Shown one piece after another: positions 1 to 7,219 of a DNA stretch of 17,394 nucleotides. Position 1 is the first letter of the stretch. Each line of letters begins with the position of its first letter. The translations under genes and the position numbers were made by a program. This DNA comes from Candidatus Hydrogenedens sp. Its GTDB lineage: Bacteria > Hydrogenedentota > Hydrogenedentia > Hydrogenedentales > Hydrogenedentaceae. Location of the stretch: contig DAOSUS010000063.1 in assembly GCA_035378955.1 (NCBI GenBank), positions 1 to 17,394 on the forward strand, read 5' to 3'. The notes under the pieces are model-generated. The model was not told where the DNA came from. It did not search any database and worked only from the letters and a program-made list of their open reading frames with translations.

Positions 1-1832
1 TCTACAGCCTGCCAATTTTTCTGAACTATGGCTTCTCCGCGTTTCCCATAAGTTTTCTTTATAGAATCTTTAATGGCTTTTATAGCTTCTTCTCGAGGTA
101 AAATTCCACTAATAGCAAAGAAGCAAGTCTGCATGATAGTGTTAATTCTTCCCCCCATTCCGGCTTCACGAGCAACTTTTACAGCATCAATTATATAAAA
201 CTTGATTTTCTTATCAATAATTCGTTTTTGTGTGGTTTTGGGCAAGTAATTCCATATTTCATCGGGACCATAAGGGCTATTTAGTAAGAAAATAGCGTTG
301 TTTTCTGCCAGTTTCAATATATCGTATTTTTCTATAAAAGTGAACTGATGACAGGCTACAAAGTTTGCACGGGTAATGAGATAATTTGAATGGATTTCTT
401 TGGGACCAAACCGCAAATGGGATACGGTCATGGAACCCGATTTTTTTGAGTCGTAAACGAAATACCCTTGAGCATAGTTTGGGGTATCTTCACCGATAAT
501 TTTGATAGAGTTTTTATTGGCTCCTACAGTTCCATCGGAACCTAATCCGTAGAATACAGCTCGAACGACACTGGGGTCTTCGGTTGAAAAATTGGGGTCG
601 TAATCAATGCTTGTATGTGTCACATCGTCTTTGATTCCGACGGTAAAGTGATTTTTCGGTTTTTCTTTGGCTAATTCATCCAGAACACCTTTAATCATTG
701 CCGGGGTGAATTCTTTGGAAGAAAGTCCATATCTACCCCCAATAATTCTGGGGATAATTTTAATTTCACCGTTTGTATATGCTTCATTAATTGCATTTAC
801 CACATCCAGATAAAGAGGTTCACCTGGAGCACCGGATTCTTTACAACGGTCTAATACGGCTATTTTATTTACGGATGTAGGAATAGCCTTAATAAGGGCT
901 TTTGCATCGAATGGACGATAGAGACGAACTTTTATAGCACCGACTTTTTCTCCCTTATTTACGAGATAATCAATCGTTTCTGTAACTGCTTCACAGCCAG
1001 AGCCCATCAGAATCAATATCCGTTCTGCATCTGGAGCACCTATATAGTCGAAAAGGTGATACTGCCTACCTGTGATTTTTGCGAAACGGTCCATATACTC
1101 TTGAACAATTGCTGGACATGCTAAATAGTAAGGATTGCAGGTTTCTCTACCCTGGAAATACACATCTGGATTTTGAGCAGTCCCACGAATGACCGGTTTG
1201 TCAGGATTTAACGCTCTTTCCCGATGTGCTCGAACATATTCTTCATCTATCATGGCTCTTATGTCTTCATTGGTAAGCATTTCTATTTTCACAACTTCAT
1301 GTGAAGTGCGGAAACCATCGAAGAAATGCAAAAAGGGAATTCTTGATTTCAGCGTTGCAGATTGGGCAATTAGAGCAAAGTCCATTGCTTCCTGCACAGA
1401 GGCAGAAGCCAGAAGAGCAAAACCCGTTGTGCGTGCCGCCATCACATCGGAATGGTCACCAAAAATGGAAAGGGCATGAATAGCAAGGGAACGGGCAGAA
1501 ACATGAAACACAGTCGGAGTGAGTTCACCGGCAATTTTATACATATTAGGTAACATCAGCATCAAACCCTGTGAAGCAGTAAATGTGGTGGTAATGGCAC
1601 CTGCCTGCAAGGACCCGTGAACAGCACCTGCGGCACCTGCTTCACTTTGCATTTCTACTACCTGCGGGACATTTCCCCACATATTTTTCCTGCCTTCTGC
1701 TGCCCATTGGTCCATAAATTCGCCCATAGGAGAAGAAGGGGTAATAGGATAAATTGCGGCGACATCATTTACCTGATAGGCAATGGTTGCTACCGCTTCG
1801 TTACCATCGAGTGTATGCATCGGTCTGTTCAT
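1..1832 (-). CDS. nifJ: Pyruvate:ferredoxin (flavodoxin) oxidoreductase, N-terminal half, cut by window edge
   Basis: Converts pyruvate and CoA to acetyl-CoA and CO2, reducing ferredoxin or flavodoxin; a cytoplasmic, oxygen-sensitive enzyme. I translated the minus strand from ATG at 1832 (GGAG just upstream) and found 610 uninterrupted codons running off the left edge. The family is about 1,170-1,190 residues, so roughly half is present. YPITPSSPM (28-36) holds Thr31, QSEAGAAGA holds Glu64, and VSAR holds Arg114. These coincide in number with the pyruvate- and thiamine-contacting residues of the Desulfovibrio enzyme. FFDGFRTSHE follows near 175, GGRYGLSSKEFTP near 365, and the domain III signature GLGSDGTVGANKNSIKI near 427-443. 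The EKR linker, the 2[4Fe-4S] ferredoxin domain and the TPP/Fe-S C-terminal domain lie outside the window. It is monocistronic at its 5' side. Identity is very secure; whether the gene is intact downstream cannot be seen. Confidence 0.97.
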   Translation of the reverse strand, partial: MNRPMHTLDGNEAVATIAYQVNDVAAIYPITPSSPMGEFMDQWAAEGRKNMWGNVPQVVEMQSEAGAAGAVHGSLQAGAITTTFTASQGLMLMLPNMYKIAGELTPTVFHVSARSLAIHALSIFGDHSDVMAARTTGFALLASASVQEAMDFALIAQSATLKSRIPFLHFFDGFRTSHEVVKIEMLTNEDIRAMIDEEYVRAHRERALNPDKPVIRGTAQNPDVYFQGRETCNPYYLACPAIVQEYMDRFAKITGRQYHLFDYIGAPDAERILILMGSGCEAVTETIDYLVNKGEKVGAIKVRLYRPFDAKALIKAIPTSVNKIAVLDRCKESGAPGEPLYLDVVNAINEAYTNGEIKIIPRIIGGRYGLSSKEFTPAMIKGVLDELAKEKPKNHFTVGIKDDVTHTSIDYDPNFSTEDPSVVRAVFYGLGSDGTVGANKNSIKIIGEDTPNYAQGYFVYDSKKSGSMTVSHLRFGPKEIHSNYLITRANFVACHQFTFIEKYDILKLAENNAIFLLNSPYGPDEIWNYLPKTTQKRIIDKKIKFYIIDAVKVAREAGMGGRINTIMQTCFFAISGILPREEAIKAIKDSIKKTYGKRGEAIVQKNWQAV

Positions 1833-1922
1833 AATTTTACTCCATTAAATCGGTTTTATACTAGAATTTTTCTAAAAACAAAAATCCCTCTTGCGGAGAT
1901 TACTTTAATTTAAAAAGCACAT

Positions 1923-1951
1923 TTTATATTATCTTACTTTCACATGAACAA
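1923..1951 (-). promoter_or_regulatory. Candidate sigma-70-type promoter for nifJ
   Basis: On the minus strand TTGTTC (1951-1946), 17 nt, then TATAAA (1928-1923) lies about 90 nt upstream of the nifJ ATG. A second, closer possibility is TTTTTG, 18 nt, TATAAA just upstream of the start. In such AT-rich DNA both could be chance. The whole 1833-2103 gap (271 nt) otherwise holds only a short tandem repeat; I see no ORF or strong hairpin in it. Confidence 0.3.
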
Positions 1952-2062
1952 TTGCAATTTTAGAAGGAAAATTAGATTTGTAACATTAGAGAGATTACAA
2001 AATACTTTCGAATGAACAATTAAAAAGTGTCTTTAATAAATGGTTATAAAGGCAATTCTGAC

Positions 2063-2086
2063 ATATAAGGATATAAGGATATAAAG
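2063..2086. repeat. Three tandem copies of an 8-nt unit, ATATAAGG
   Basis: ATATAAGG, ATATAAGG and ATATAAAG lie head to tail, starting 18 nt from the stop codon of the M28 peptidase gene (which reads leftward). A related TTATAAAGG sits just before them. It is a microsatellite-like tract in a 3' untranslated region with no visible function; slippage is the simplest origin. Confidence 0.7.
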
Positions 2087-2103
2087 AATTGTTTTTAAAA
2101 ATT

Positions 2104-3402
2104 TTATCCGACTGCTAATTCTTCTGATTTTTCTATTTGATGTTTTTTCTGAAGAACAGGAATGGCTCCTTTTTCCGGAAGTCCGTAAGTATCGTAATTT
2201 TTAACTGCCTGTATCAGGATAGTCAAGCCTGTAGATAATGTTTCCTCGTTTAGAGCATCTGCTGTATCATAGCGGGTGTGGTAATAATGGGCAGGACCAG
2301 GGTCCATAGCAACCAATCCGGAAGCAGGGATACCGGCACGAGTAAAAGCAGTAGCATCGGAGGAACCTAAAAACACTGTAATGGGTTTTAGTGTAAATCC
2401 ACAATCCAAACCTGCTTGATATAACAGTGATATAGCCCCTGTATGGTGTGGTAATAAGCCGTTTAAATCGCGAACGATAACTCCTAACTCTGTAAAATCG
2501 CCTAAAGTATCAATTGCGAGCACAACGGTGGGCAGATTTTTTAGTTCCTCTTTATGCTTTTGAACAAAAGCCATAGCACCGCGTAAACCGGCTTCTTCAC
2601 TGCCTGTTATCAAGCATACAATTTCGGTATTTTGAATTTCTAAGGGATGTTTTGAAAACCATTTTAATACTTCAACTGCGGTAACACTTCCGGTTAAATT
2701 ATCATTAGCACCGGGAACTACTTGTGAAAATCTTATGAAAGAAACTGCTATCAAACCATATATAATCCCAAATACTATGGCTAATTTTCGTAGACTTTCC
2801 GGGATAAATGTTAATTCCTGTCCTTTGAAATGTTCATAAGAAAGAAGTAAGGATAGAAAGAGAAGAGCCAGCATACATATTATCAGAGATAGAACGGCGA
2901 GTTTTATATAGGGTTTCCCCCATTGATTGTATCTCATTTCATAGGCACTGTCTGCATGTCCACACAAAATAATTCGTTGGGTTATATTTTTGCTTGATGG
3001 TGTCCATCGAGCACAGACATTATTAGATTCTCTTTTAGGGAGAAAGGGGTCTAATAATTGTCGGTATTGTCCAAATTGGAACCAAATAATTGCAAGGGAA
3101 ACAATTAATCCTAAAAATCCAATGTAGGGTTGATGAATAAGCACAGCAGAAGCAAAAAAAACAATGATACCTGTTACAGGGAAGAAGAAAAATAACCCCA
3201 TTGGAGCTACAGTGAAAGGTTCGATAACCACTGAGTTAGCATGTTTGCTTAATTCTTCGGCTAAATATTCTTGTGTTTTATATTCACTTTCTGAACCGGG
3301 CTCACGGGGTCCGAATTTTTCTAAAATATTTTTTATCGTCTGGATAATTTCTTTAGCAATCTGGATACTTTCTCCCTTTGATATTATACTTTTATTCATC
3401 AT
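2104..3402 (-). CDS. Multi-spanning membrane M28-family metallopeptidase (aminopeptidase-like)
   Basis: 432 residues. M28 enzymes are di-zinc exopeptidases or deacylases. The metal-site motifs appear in family order: HAD (H149, D151), GAND (bridging D234), SEE (catalytic E269 and ligand E270), IDTLGD (D298) and HYYHTRYDT (H375). All ligands are present, so an active enzyme is expected. Hydrophobic segments at about 68-90, 92-110, 166-189 and 206-224 make it an integral membrane protein; the last two fall inside the catalytic domain between the first zinc ligands and the bridging Asp, which are normally close together. The start has two consecutive ATGs (3402 and 3399) behind GGGAAGAG. It follows the acyltransferase gene by 12 nt, so the two are surely co-transcribed. 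Substrate unknown: peptides, or by analogy with M28 relatives, amide-linked acyl or glutaminyl groups. Active-site topology is not determined. Confidence 0.88.
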   Translation of the reverse strand: MMNKSIISKGESIQIAKEIIQTIKNILEKFGPREPGSESEYKTQEYLAEELSKHANSVVIEPFTVAPMGLFFFFPVTGIIVFFASAVLIHQPYIGFLGLIVSLAIIWFQFGQYRQLLDPFLPKRESNNVCARWTPSSKNITQRIILCGHADSAYEMRYNQWGKPYIKLAVLSLIICMLALLFLSLLLSYEHFKGQELTFIPESLRKLAIVFGIIYGLIAVSFIRFSQVVPGANDNLTGSVTAVEVLKWFSKHPLEIQNTEIVCLITGSEEAGLRGAMAFVQKHKEELKNLPTVVLAIDTLGDFTELGVIVRDLNGLLPHHTGAISLLYQAGLDCGFTLKPITVFLGSSDATAFTRAGIPASGLVAMDPGPAHYYHTRYDTADALNEETLSTGLTILIQAVKNYDTYGLPEKGAIPVLQKKHQIEKSEELAVG

Positions 3403-3414
3403 TTTTTCTCTTCC

Positions 3415-4224
3415 CTATTGGATAGGTATAAAGTTTTTACGAACATTTTGCCAGAGTTGATTTGCCAATTCTTTTCGGTCGGTTCCATATATAGGTTGTT
3501 CTCCAAAAATCACGCGTGCTTTAAATCCCCGATAACCTAACAATCTTAGAAGATGGTAAGTAAAGGGTTCTGGTCTCCACCAAGCCACAAAATAACTTAT
3601 TGGAGGTGTCCCATCTATTGCTTCATAGGTAATACTGGCATAATAAACTGGCATATGACATTCAACGGGTGCACTTAGAAGTGCCGGGCGAAAAGGCTGG
3701 ACATCTTTTCCGCACGAAATTCGACTTTCTGCAAAGACCGCCACTCCATCTCCCATTTTCAAAGCATGTTTAATTTCTTCGTTTACCCTTTTGGTGTCCA
3801 ATCGGTTGGAACGGTCAATAAAGATGATATAAAGTTTCTTAGCGACAAAACCGATAACAGGCCAATGTTCTACATCGCCACGGGCTACAAAAATACATTT
3901 CGTTGCATAATGAAGCAAAAGGGTATCTATATAGCTAATATGATTAGCCACTATAAAGCAGGGAACTTTAGGAACGGTGCCTTCAATATGAATTTCTATA
4001 CCCGAGACTATGACAAAAATTCTTGCCCATGTGTGTAATAAATACCGTCGGATTTTTCGGTCTGTCTGTTCGGAGAAAAACGAAATGGGATAAACTAAAC
4101 AGCGAAGAGAAAATAAGATAGGAGCCATAATAAAAAATAGGAACACTAACCTATATATGGCACGCAATTTAGAAGCGGATTTATGTAAATATTTGGCTTG
4201 CATATAACGGAAGTAAAGGGACAA
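3415..4224 (-). CDS. PlsC-type lysophospholipid / 1-acylglycerol-3-phosphate acyltransferase
   Basis: 269 residues. The family transfers acyl chains to lysophosphatidic acid or related acceptors at the inner membrane. The HX4D catalytic motif is NHISYID (H95, D100), motif II is FIDRSNR (135-141), and motif III is FAESRIS (164-170, E166), a divergent form of the usual FPEGT. A hydrophobic helix at about 24-45 anchors the N terminus. The start is uncertain: the reading frame opens with TTG at 4224 with no Shine-Dalgarno, and the first ATG is 21 nt downstream (4203), also without one. The predicted promoter would start RNA only about 5 nt before the TTG, which favours either a near-leaderless TTG start or the downstream ATG. 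First gene of an operon with the M28 peptidase. Acceptor specificity cannot be read, and the divergent motif III allows an ornithine-lipid or other acyltransferase role. Confidence 0.85.
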   Translation of the reverse strand: MSLYFRYMQAKYLHKSASKLRAIYRLVFLFFIMAPILFSLRCLVYPISFFSEQTDRKIRRYLLHTWARIFVIVSGIEIHIEGTVPKVPCFIVANHISYIDTLLLHYATKCIFVARGDVEHWPVIGFVAKKLYIIFIDRSNRLDTKRVNEEIKHALKMGDGVAVFAESRISCGKDVQPFRPALLSAPVECHMPVYYASITYEAIDGTPPISYFVAWWRPEPFTYHLLRLLGYRGFKARVIFGEQPIYGTDRKELANQLWQNVRKNFIPIQ

Positions 4225-4235
4225 TAGATTTGTAT

Positions 4236-4264
4236 TTTATAGGGTTCAAATATATAAAAAACAA
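4236..4264 (-). promoter_or_regulatory. Candidate promoter of the acyltransferase-M28 operon
   Basis: On the minus strand TTGTTT (4264-4259), an exact 17-nt spacer, then TATAAA (4241-4236). Transcription would begin near 4229, only about 5 nt before the TTG codon at 4224. A palindrome overlaps the -35 side. Confidence 0.4.
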
Positions 4265-4282
4265 TTGTTAGAAGTTTAACAA
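4260..4282. repeat. Overlapping small inverted repeats, possible operator
   Basis: AACAATTGTT (4260-4269) is a perfect 10-bp palindrome. It overlaps TTGTTA-6 nt-TAACAA (4265-4282), perfect 6-bp arms. Both abut the predicted -35 of the leftward operon in a divergent intergenic region of 194 nt. A repressor site is possible, but AT-rich sequence yields such repeats by chance. Confidence 0.3.
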
Positions 4283-4326
4283 AAAATTATATAAAAGACA
4301 AATGTTTATTTTCACGCTAATTCTAT

Positions 4327-4358
4327 TTTACAATCTTATTGCGTTCTTAATATATAAT
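4327..4358 (+). promoter_or_regulatory. Candidate promoter of the rightward 4419-6229 operon
   Basis: TTTACA (4327-4332), 18 nt, TATATA (4351-4356), with a perfect TATAAT two bases further on (4353-4358). Transcription would start about 55 nt before the GTG at 4419. The -10 is good and the -35 moderate. Confidence 0.3.
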
Positions 4359-4418
4359 ATTACCTAAATTAATATATCCATAAAAACTTGAATTTTTAAT
4401 TATGAGGAGAAGTAAATA

Positions 4419-4874
4419 GTGAATAAGAAAATATTAGGGATTTTCTTTTTAATTATTTTTCTTGTGGTTGGTGTTCCTTTTTTAGCTGTTGTAAAGAATA
4501 TAATTGTTTTACAGATGGCAATGTCTTCGCAGGAAGAACCTGCACAACCTGGCAAGAAACCACCTCCTGCTCCTCCTTTATTGAATGAATCAAATTTAGT
4601 GGGAACAGCGTGGGTAGTAAAACATCCACAAATACCTGTAGCAGTAACAATAGCATTAAATTCAGGAGGACAGGCAATAGCTACAGTTCCACCGGAGTTT
4701 TCTGCACTTGCAATACAGATGATAGGAACTGACCGTCTGGCGGGGACATGGAGTGTTAACGGGGCTAAACTTATAGCCTCTGTTGATTTTAAGGGACAAA
4801 AACATACTGTTGAATGTGACATTATTGGTGATAAAATATATTATCAGGATAGAGAAATCCAACGGGCTAAATAA
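4419..4874 (+). CDS. Membrane-anchored protein with small C-terminal beta domain, paralog of the next gene
   Basis: 151 residues, GTG start fixed by GAGGAGA at 4404-4410 (8-nt spacing). Function not recognised. An N-terminal hydrophobic helix (about 5-30) has no signal-peptidase or lipobox site I would trust, so it probably stays as an anchor. A Pro-rich linker follows (about 38-56, with PPPAPP). The C-terminal domain (about 60-151) shows GTAWV, LNSGGQAIA (80-88), GTWSVNGAKL (109-118), FKGQ and a final basic QRAK. The alternating pattern and the G-T-W strand starts suggest a small beta-sheet or barrel domain, loosely lipocalin-like; that is inference. It shares anchor (GVPFLAVVKN), linker type and C-terminal domain with the downstream gene, 21 nt away, so the pair arose by tandem duplication. 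Likely faces the periplasm. Opposite-strand reading frames here are shadows. Confidence 0.8.
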   Translation: MNKKILGIFFLIIFLVVGVPFLAVVKNIIVLQMAMSSQEEPAQPGKKPPPAPPLLNESNLVGTAWVVKHPQIPVAVTIALNSGGQAIATVPPEFSALAIQMIGTDRLAGTWSVNGAKLIASVDFKGQKHTVECDIIGDKIYYQDREIQRAK

Positions 4875-4895
4875 TCTTTATACAGGAGAATTTTT

Positions 4896-5375
4896 ATGAA
4901 ACGGGGACTGGTTATTTTTTTTATCGTCCTCGCGATAATATTAGGGTTACCTTTTTTGGCAGGACTAAAAAATCAATTTTCAAGTAGTGTTCCACAAACC
5001 ACTTCGGGGACAAAAACAGAAAATCCCGAAAGTCCAGCGAATTCTGCCCCTCCAGTCTCTACACCAGCAGTTCCACCCCCACAAGTACCTCAAATGCAAT
5101 ATCAAGTCCCTGTTGTTCCTCAGGGTCCACCAGATTTTACAGGCACAGCATGGAGCATCCCTACGCCTTATGGAGTAGTTCAGGTTAGTTTAAATCCGGG
5201 CGGACAGGCGGTTGCTTCTCATCCCATGGTAGGAACAATAACAGGGAATTGGCGAGTGCAAGGAAATAAAATTGTAGCGACTGTCTCTTTCATGGGACAA
5301 ACCCAAACAGTCGCCGCAGATATTTGTGGCAATACACTTTGTTATAATGGACAACCTTTGCAGAGACTTCGCTAA
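4896..5375 (+). CDS. Membrane-anchored, Pro-rich-linker protein; tandem paralog of the preceding gene
   Basis: 159 residues, ATG behind AGGAGA (4884-4889). Function not recognised. Architecture matches the upstream gene: an N-terminal hydrophobic anchor (about 4-23, ending GLPFLAGLKN), a longer Pro/Ser/Thr/Gln-rich linker (about 29-80), and a C-terminal domain from GTAWS (83-87). Shared landmarks are LNPGGQAVA (99-107), GNWRVQGNKI (117-126), FMGQTQT, ADICGN and the terminal LQRLR. The linker has diverged in length and composition while the C-terminal domain is conserved, as expected if the domain does the work and the linker only spans distance. Two cysteines (C144, C149) are close together; the paralog has only one at the matching place (C133). 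The SDR gene follows after 14 nt, so the three genes are probably one transcript. Confidence 0.8.
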   Translation: MKRGLVIFFIVLAIILGLPFLAGLKNQFSSSVPQTTSGTKTENPESPANSAPPVSTPAVPPPQVPQMQYQVPVVPQGPPDFTGTAWSIPTPYGVVQVSLNPGGQAVASHPMVGTITGNWRVQGNKIVATVSFMGQTQTVAADICGNTLCYNGQPLQRLR

Positions 5376-5389
5376 AAAAGGAGTATTGT

Positions 5390-6229
5390 ATGGCAGGTAG
5401 ATTTGTTGACCAGGTTGTGCTTATTACAGGGGCTTCTTCTGGCATAGGGGAAGCAACGGCTTATGAATTTGCGAAAGAAGGAGCTAAAGTAGCATTAGTT
5501 GCTCGCAGAAAAGATAGACTTGAAAAGGTTAAAGAAACCATTATTCAAAATAAAGGAATTGCTGAATTCTTTGTCGCTGATGTTACAAATTATGAGGAAT
5601 TAAAAAAAGCGGTAGAAGAAATCATTCGAACCTGGGGAAAATTGGATGTTGTATTAGCCAATGCTGGGATGGGAGTACCGGGACATATCCTGCAATTAAA
5701 AGCAGAGGATTTCCGTAGACAGTTTGAAACAAATTTCTTTGGTGTTATTAATACTATTGAACTAGCTCTGCCCTATCTTATTAAACAAAAAGGGCGGTTA
5801 GGCATTGTTGGAAGTGTAGCAGGAAGGGTTTTTACTCCCTTATCTGCACCATATTGCAGTAGCAAGTCTGCAATTGTTGCACTTTCGGAATGTATATATT
5901 ATGACCTGAAACCTATGGGGGTATCTGTAACCTTAATTACCCCGGGGTTTGTCAAAAGTGAAATACGCCATAAAAATAAATATGGCGAATTGACTGACCG
6001 CCCTGACCCGGTTCCTTCATTTTTAGTAATGCCCACAGAGAAAGCGGCCCAACAAATTGTTTGTGCGTTATATCATCGGAAGCCAGAAATAATTATTACA
6101 AAGCATGGGAAACTTTCCATCTTCTTTGGAAGACATTTTCCCAGAACTTATCGTTTTTTATTAGGAATTCTTTCCCGAAAAAGTGTAAAAAGAATTCCAT
6201 TACCGGTATATCCTGATGATAAGAAATAG
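5390..6229 (+). CDS. Classical short-chain dehydrogenase/reductase (SDR)
   Basis: 279 residues; the start is fixed by AAAGGAG seven bases upstream of the ATG. The cofactor fold is complete: TGASSGIG (13-20), the acidic adenine-ring D64 in ADVT, NAG (91-93), N115, the catalytic S142, and YCSSK (Y155, K159), followed by PG (185-186). The basic pair R39-R40 after the second strand favours NADP(H) over NAD(H). The C-terminal tail beyond about 235 is hydrophobic and basic (FFGRHFPRTYRFLLG) and may associate with the membrane, as in DltE/DHRS7-like SDRs that act on lipids or ketones. The substrate is not deducible. It is the last gene of the 4419-6229 cluster and converges on the cyclophilin gene with only 28 nt between stops, where I see no hairpin terminator. 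Confidence 0.92.
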   Translation: MAGRFVDQVVLITGASSGIGEATAYEFAKEGAKVALVARRKDRLEKVKETIIQNKGIAEFFVADVTNYEELKKAVEEIIRTWGKLDVVLANAGMGVPGHILQLKAEDFRRQFETNFFGVINTIELALPYLIKQKGRLGIVGSVAGRVFTPLSAPYCSSKSAIVALSECIYYDLKPMGVSVTLITPGFVKSEIRHKNKYGELTDRPDPVPSFLVMPTEKAAQQIVCALYHRKPEIIITKHGKLSIFFGRHFPRTYRFLLGILSRKSVKRIPLPVYPDDKK

Positions 6230-6257
6230 AAATGAGCAATATTATCTAATATATAGA

Positions 6258-7070
6258 CTATTTCACAAAATAAACCCGTTTAATATAATCCAAATCGGGG
6301 AACATGCGATTTAAATAATCGTTACCTTGCAATTTAATCATCATCTGGTCGGGTGTTTGTCCATATTTGGGATTAATTCGTTCTATTACATCCATTCCCT
6401 CAATAACACGGGCAAAGGGTGCAAAACCCATTGAATCTAATCGTGTATTGTCGTCCAAATTTATAAATAATTGCGTAGAGCGTGAATTAGCCATTGATGT
6501 TTTTGCAAAAGTAACGGTGCCTTTTAGGTTACTTGTTTTTACCGGGTCGTCCTTTATATTTTTTTCCCCGTATTTCATATTTAACTGTGGGTCACCTGCA
6601 ATACCAAATTGAACCACAAAACCCGGAACCACACGGAAAAAACGGGCATTATCATAAAACTTAACTTTTAATAATTCGTAAAAATGTTCAACACCAATAG
6701 GAGCCCATTCTTTATGGCACTCTATAGTAAAGTTTCCGTTAGAACATTCAAAACGGACTTTGAAAATATCCGGGGCTTTTTCGGGCATTTTTTCTATGGG
6801 AATTTCTTCCGCATTGTTTGTGGGAGTTGCTATATTCTGATTTTCTGATGGTGTTGAATTTTGCATATCTTTTCCTGCTTCGGTTGGAGTTGTTTTTGTT
6901 TCTTCTTTTGCTACCTCTTCAATCTGTTTTAATTTTTTCAGGGCTTCTTCCGCTTTTTCCATTTGGGCTCGTGTTAAACGAGGCTGGGCAAAAAACCATG
7001 AGTAAACCCCGATGATGACAATACCCGCTATTAAGACAAGGGGGATAAGAAAAAATTTATTCTTTGCCAT
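6258..7070 (-). CDS. Membrane-anchored cyclophilin-type peptidyl-prolyl cis-trans isomerase
   Basis: 270 residues from ATG at 7070. The frame opens 25 codons earlier, but AGAGGA six bases before 7070 and the clean anchor right after it decide the start. The N-terminal TM helix (about 6-27) is followed by a charged, probably helical stretch (32-57), then a Thr/Pro/Asn-rich linker (58-100). The cyclophilin domain occupies about 102-270. FFRVVPGFVVQ carries R146, F151 and Q154, equivalents of CypA R55, F60 and Q63. STQLFIN carries Q200 and F202, equivalents of Q111 and F113. FARVIEGMDVIERI is the usual late strand-helix. All core catalytic positions are kept, so it should be active. Topology places the domain outside the cytoplasm, where it would help fold exported proteins. 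Transcribed alone, divergently from the operon at 7220. Confidence 0.95.
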   Translation of the reverse strand: MAKNKFFLIPLVLIAGIVIIGVYSWFFAQPRLTRAQMEKAEEALKKLKQIEEVAKEETKTTPTEAGKDMQNSTPSENQNIATPTNNAEEIPIEKMPEKAPDIFKVRFECSNGNFTIECHKEWAPIGVEHFYELLKVKFYDNARFFRVVPGFVVQFGIAGDPQLNMKYGEKNIKDDPVKTSNLKGTVTFAKTSMANSRSTQLFINLDDNTRLDSMGFAPFARVIEGMDVIERINPKYGQTPDQMMIKLQGNDYLNRMFPDLDYIKRVYFVK

Positions 7071-7076
7071 ACAGTA

Positions 7077-7082
7077 TCCTCT
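7077..7082 (-). promoter_or_regulatory. Ribosome binding site deciding the cyclophilin start
   Basis: AGAGGA on the minus strand, six bases before the ATG at 7070. No comparable site precedes the earlier in-frame ATG at 7145, so the longer 295-residue reading is unlikely. Confidence 0.7.
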
Positions 7083-7091
7083 TTTCTCTCT

Positions 7092-7120
7092 TTGTAAATA
7101 TTCTTTATTTTGTATATAGT
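7092..7120 (+). promoter_or_regulatory. Candidate promoter for the 7220-10185 operon
   Basis: TTGTAA (7092-7097), an exact 17-nt spacer, then TATAGT (7115-7120), one mismatch from the -10 consensus. It would give a leader of about 90 nt before the ATG at 7220. Confidence 0.45.
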
Positions 7121-7206
7121 AAAATAAGTAAGTTAGTATAAACAAATATATTCATGTTATACAATGGTAATATAAAACAATTATTTATGTTCATTCATTT
7201 CTGGAT

Positions 7207-7214
7207 GGAGGAAA
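7207..7214 (+). promoter_or_regulatory. Ribosome binding site deciding the start at 7220
   Basis: GGAGGAAA, five bases before ATG 7220. It is a strong Shine-Dalgarno placed just before a typical signal peptide. The in-frame ATG at 7154 has none. Confidence 0.8.
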
Positions 7215-7219
7215 TTTTT

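Noticed and set aside
1189..1913. Plus-strand open frames within and beside nifJ
   Set aside because: The minus-strand nifJ translation is highly conserved through this whole stretch up to 1832, and the frame at 1617-1913 has no ribosome site.
4400..4862. Minus-strand open frames at 4400-4822, 4453-4677 and 4662-4862
   Set aside because: Antisense to the first paralog, whose reading is confirmed by similarity to the next gene.
6258..7145. Longer 295-residue reading of the cyclophilin starting at 7145
   Set aside because: The 25 extra residues precede a good ribosome site and a clean membrane anchor at 7070 and lack their own ribosome site.
7154..7219. N-terminal extension of the secreted protein from ATG 7154
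   Set aside because: It would bury the signal peptide 22 residues in; GGAGGAAA points to 7220.
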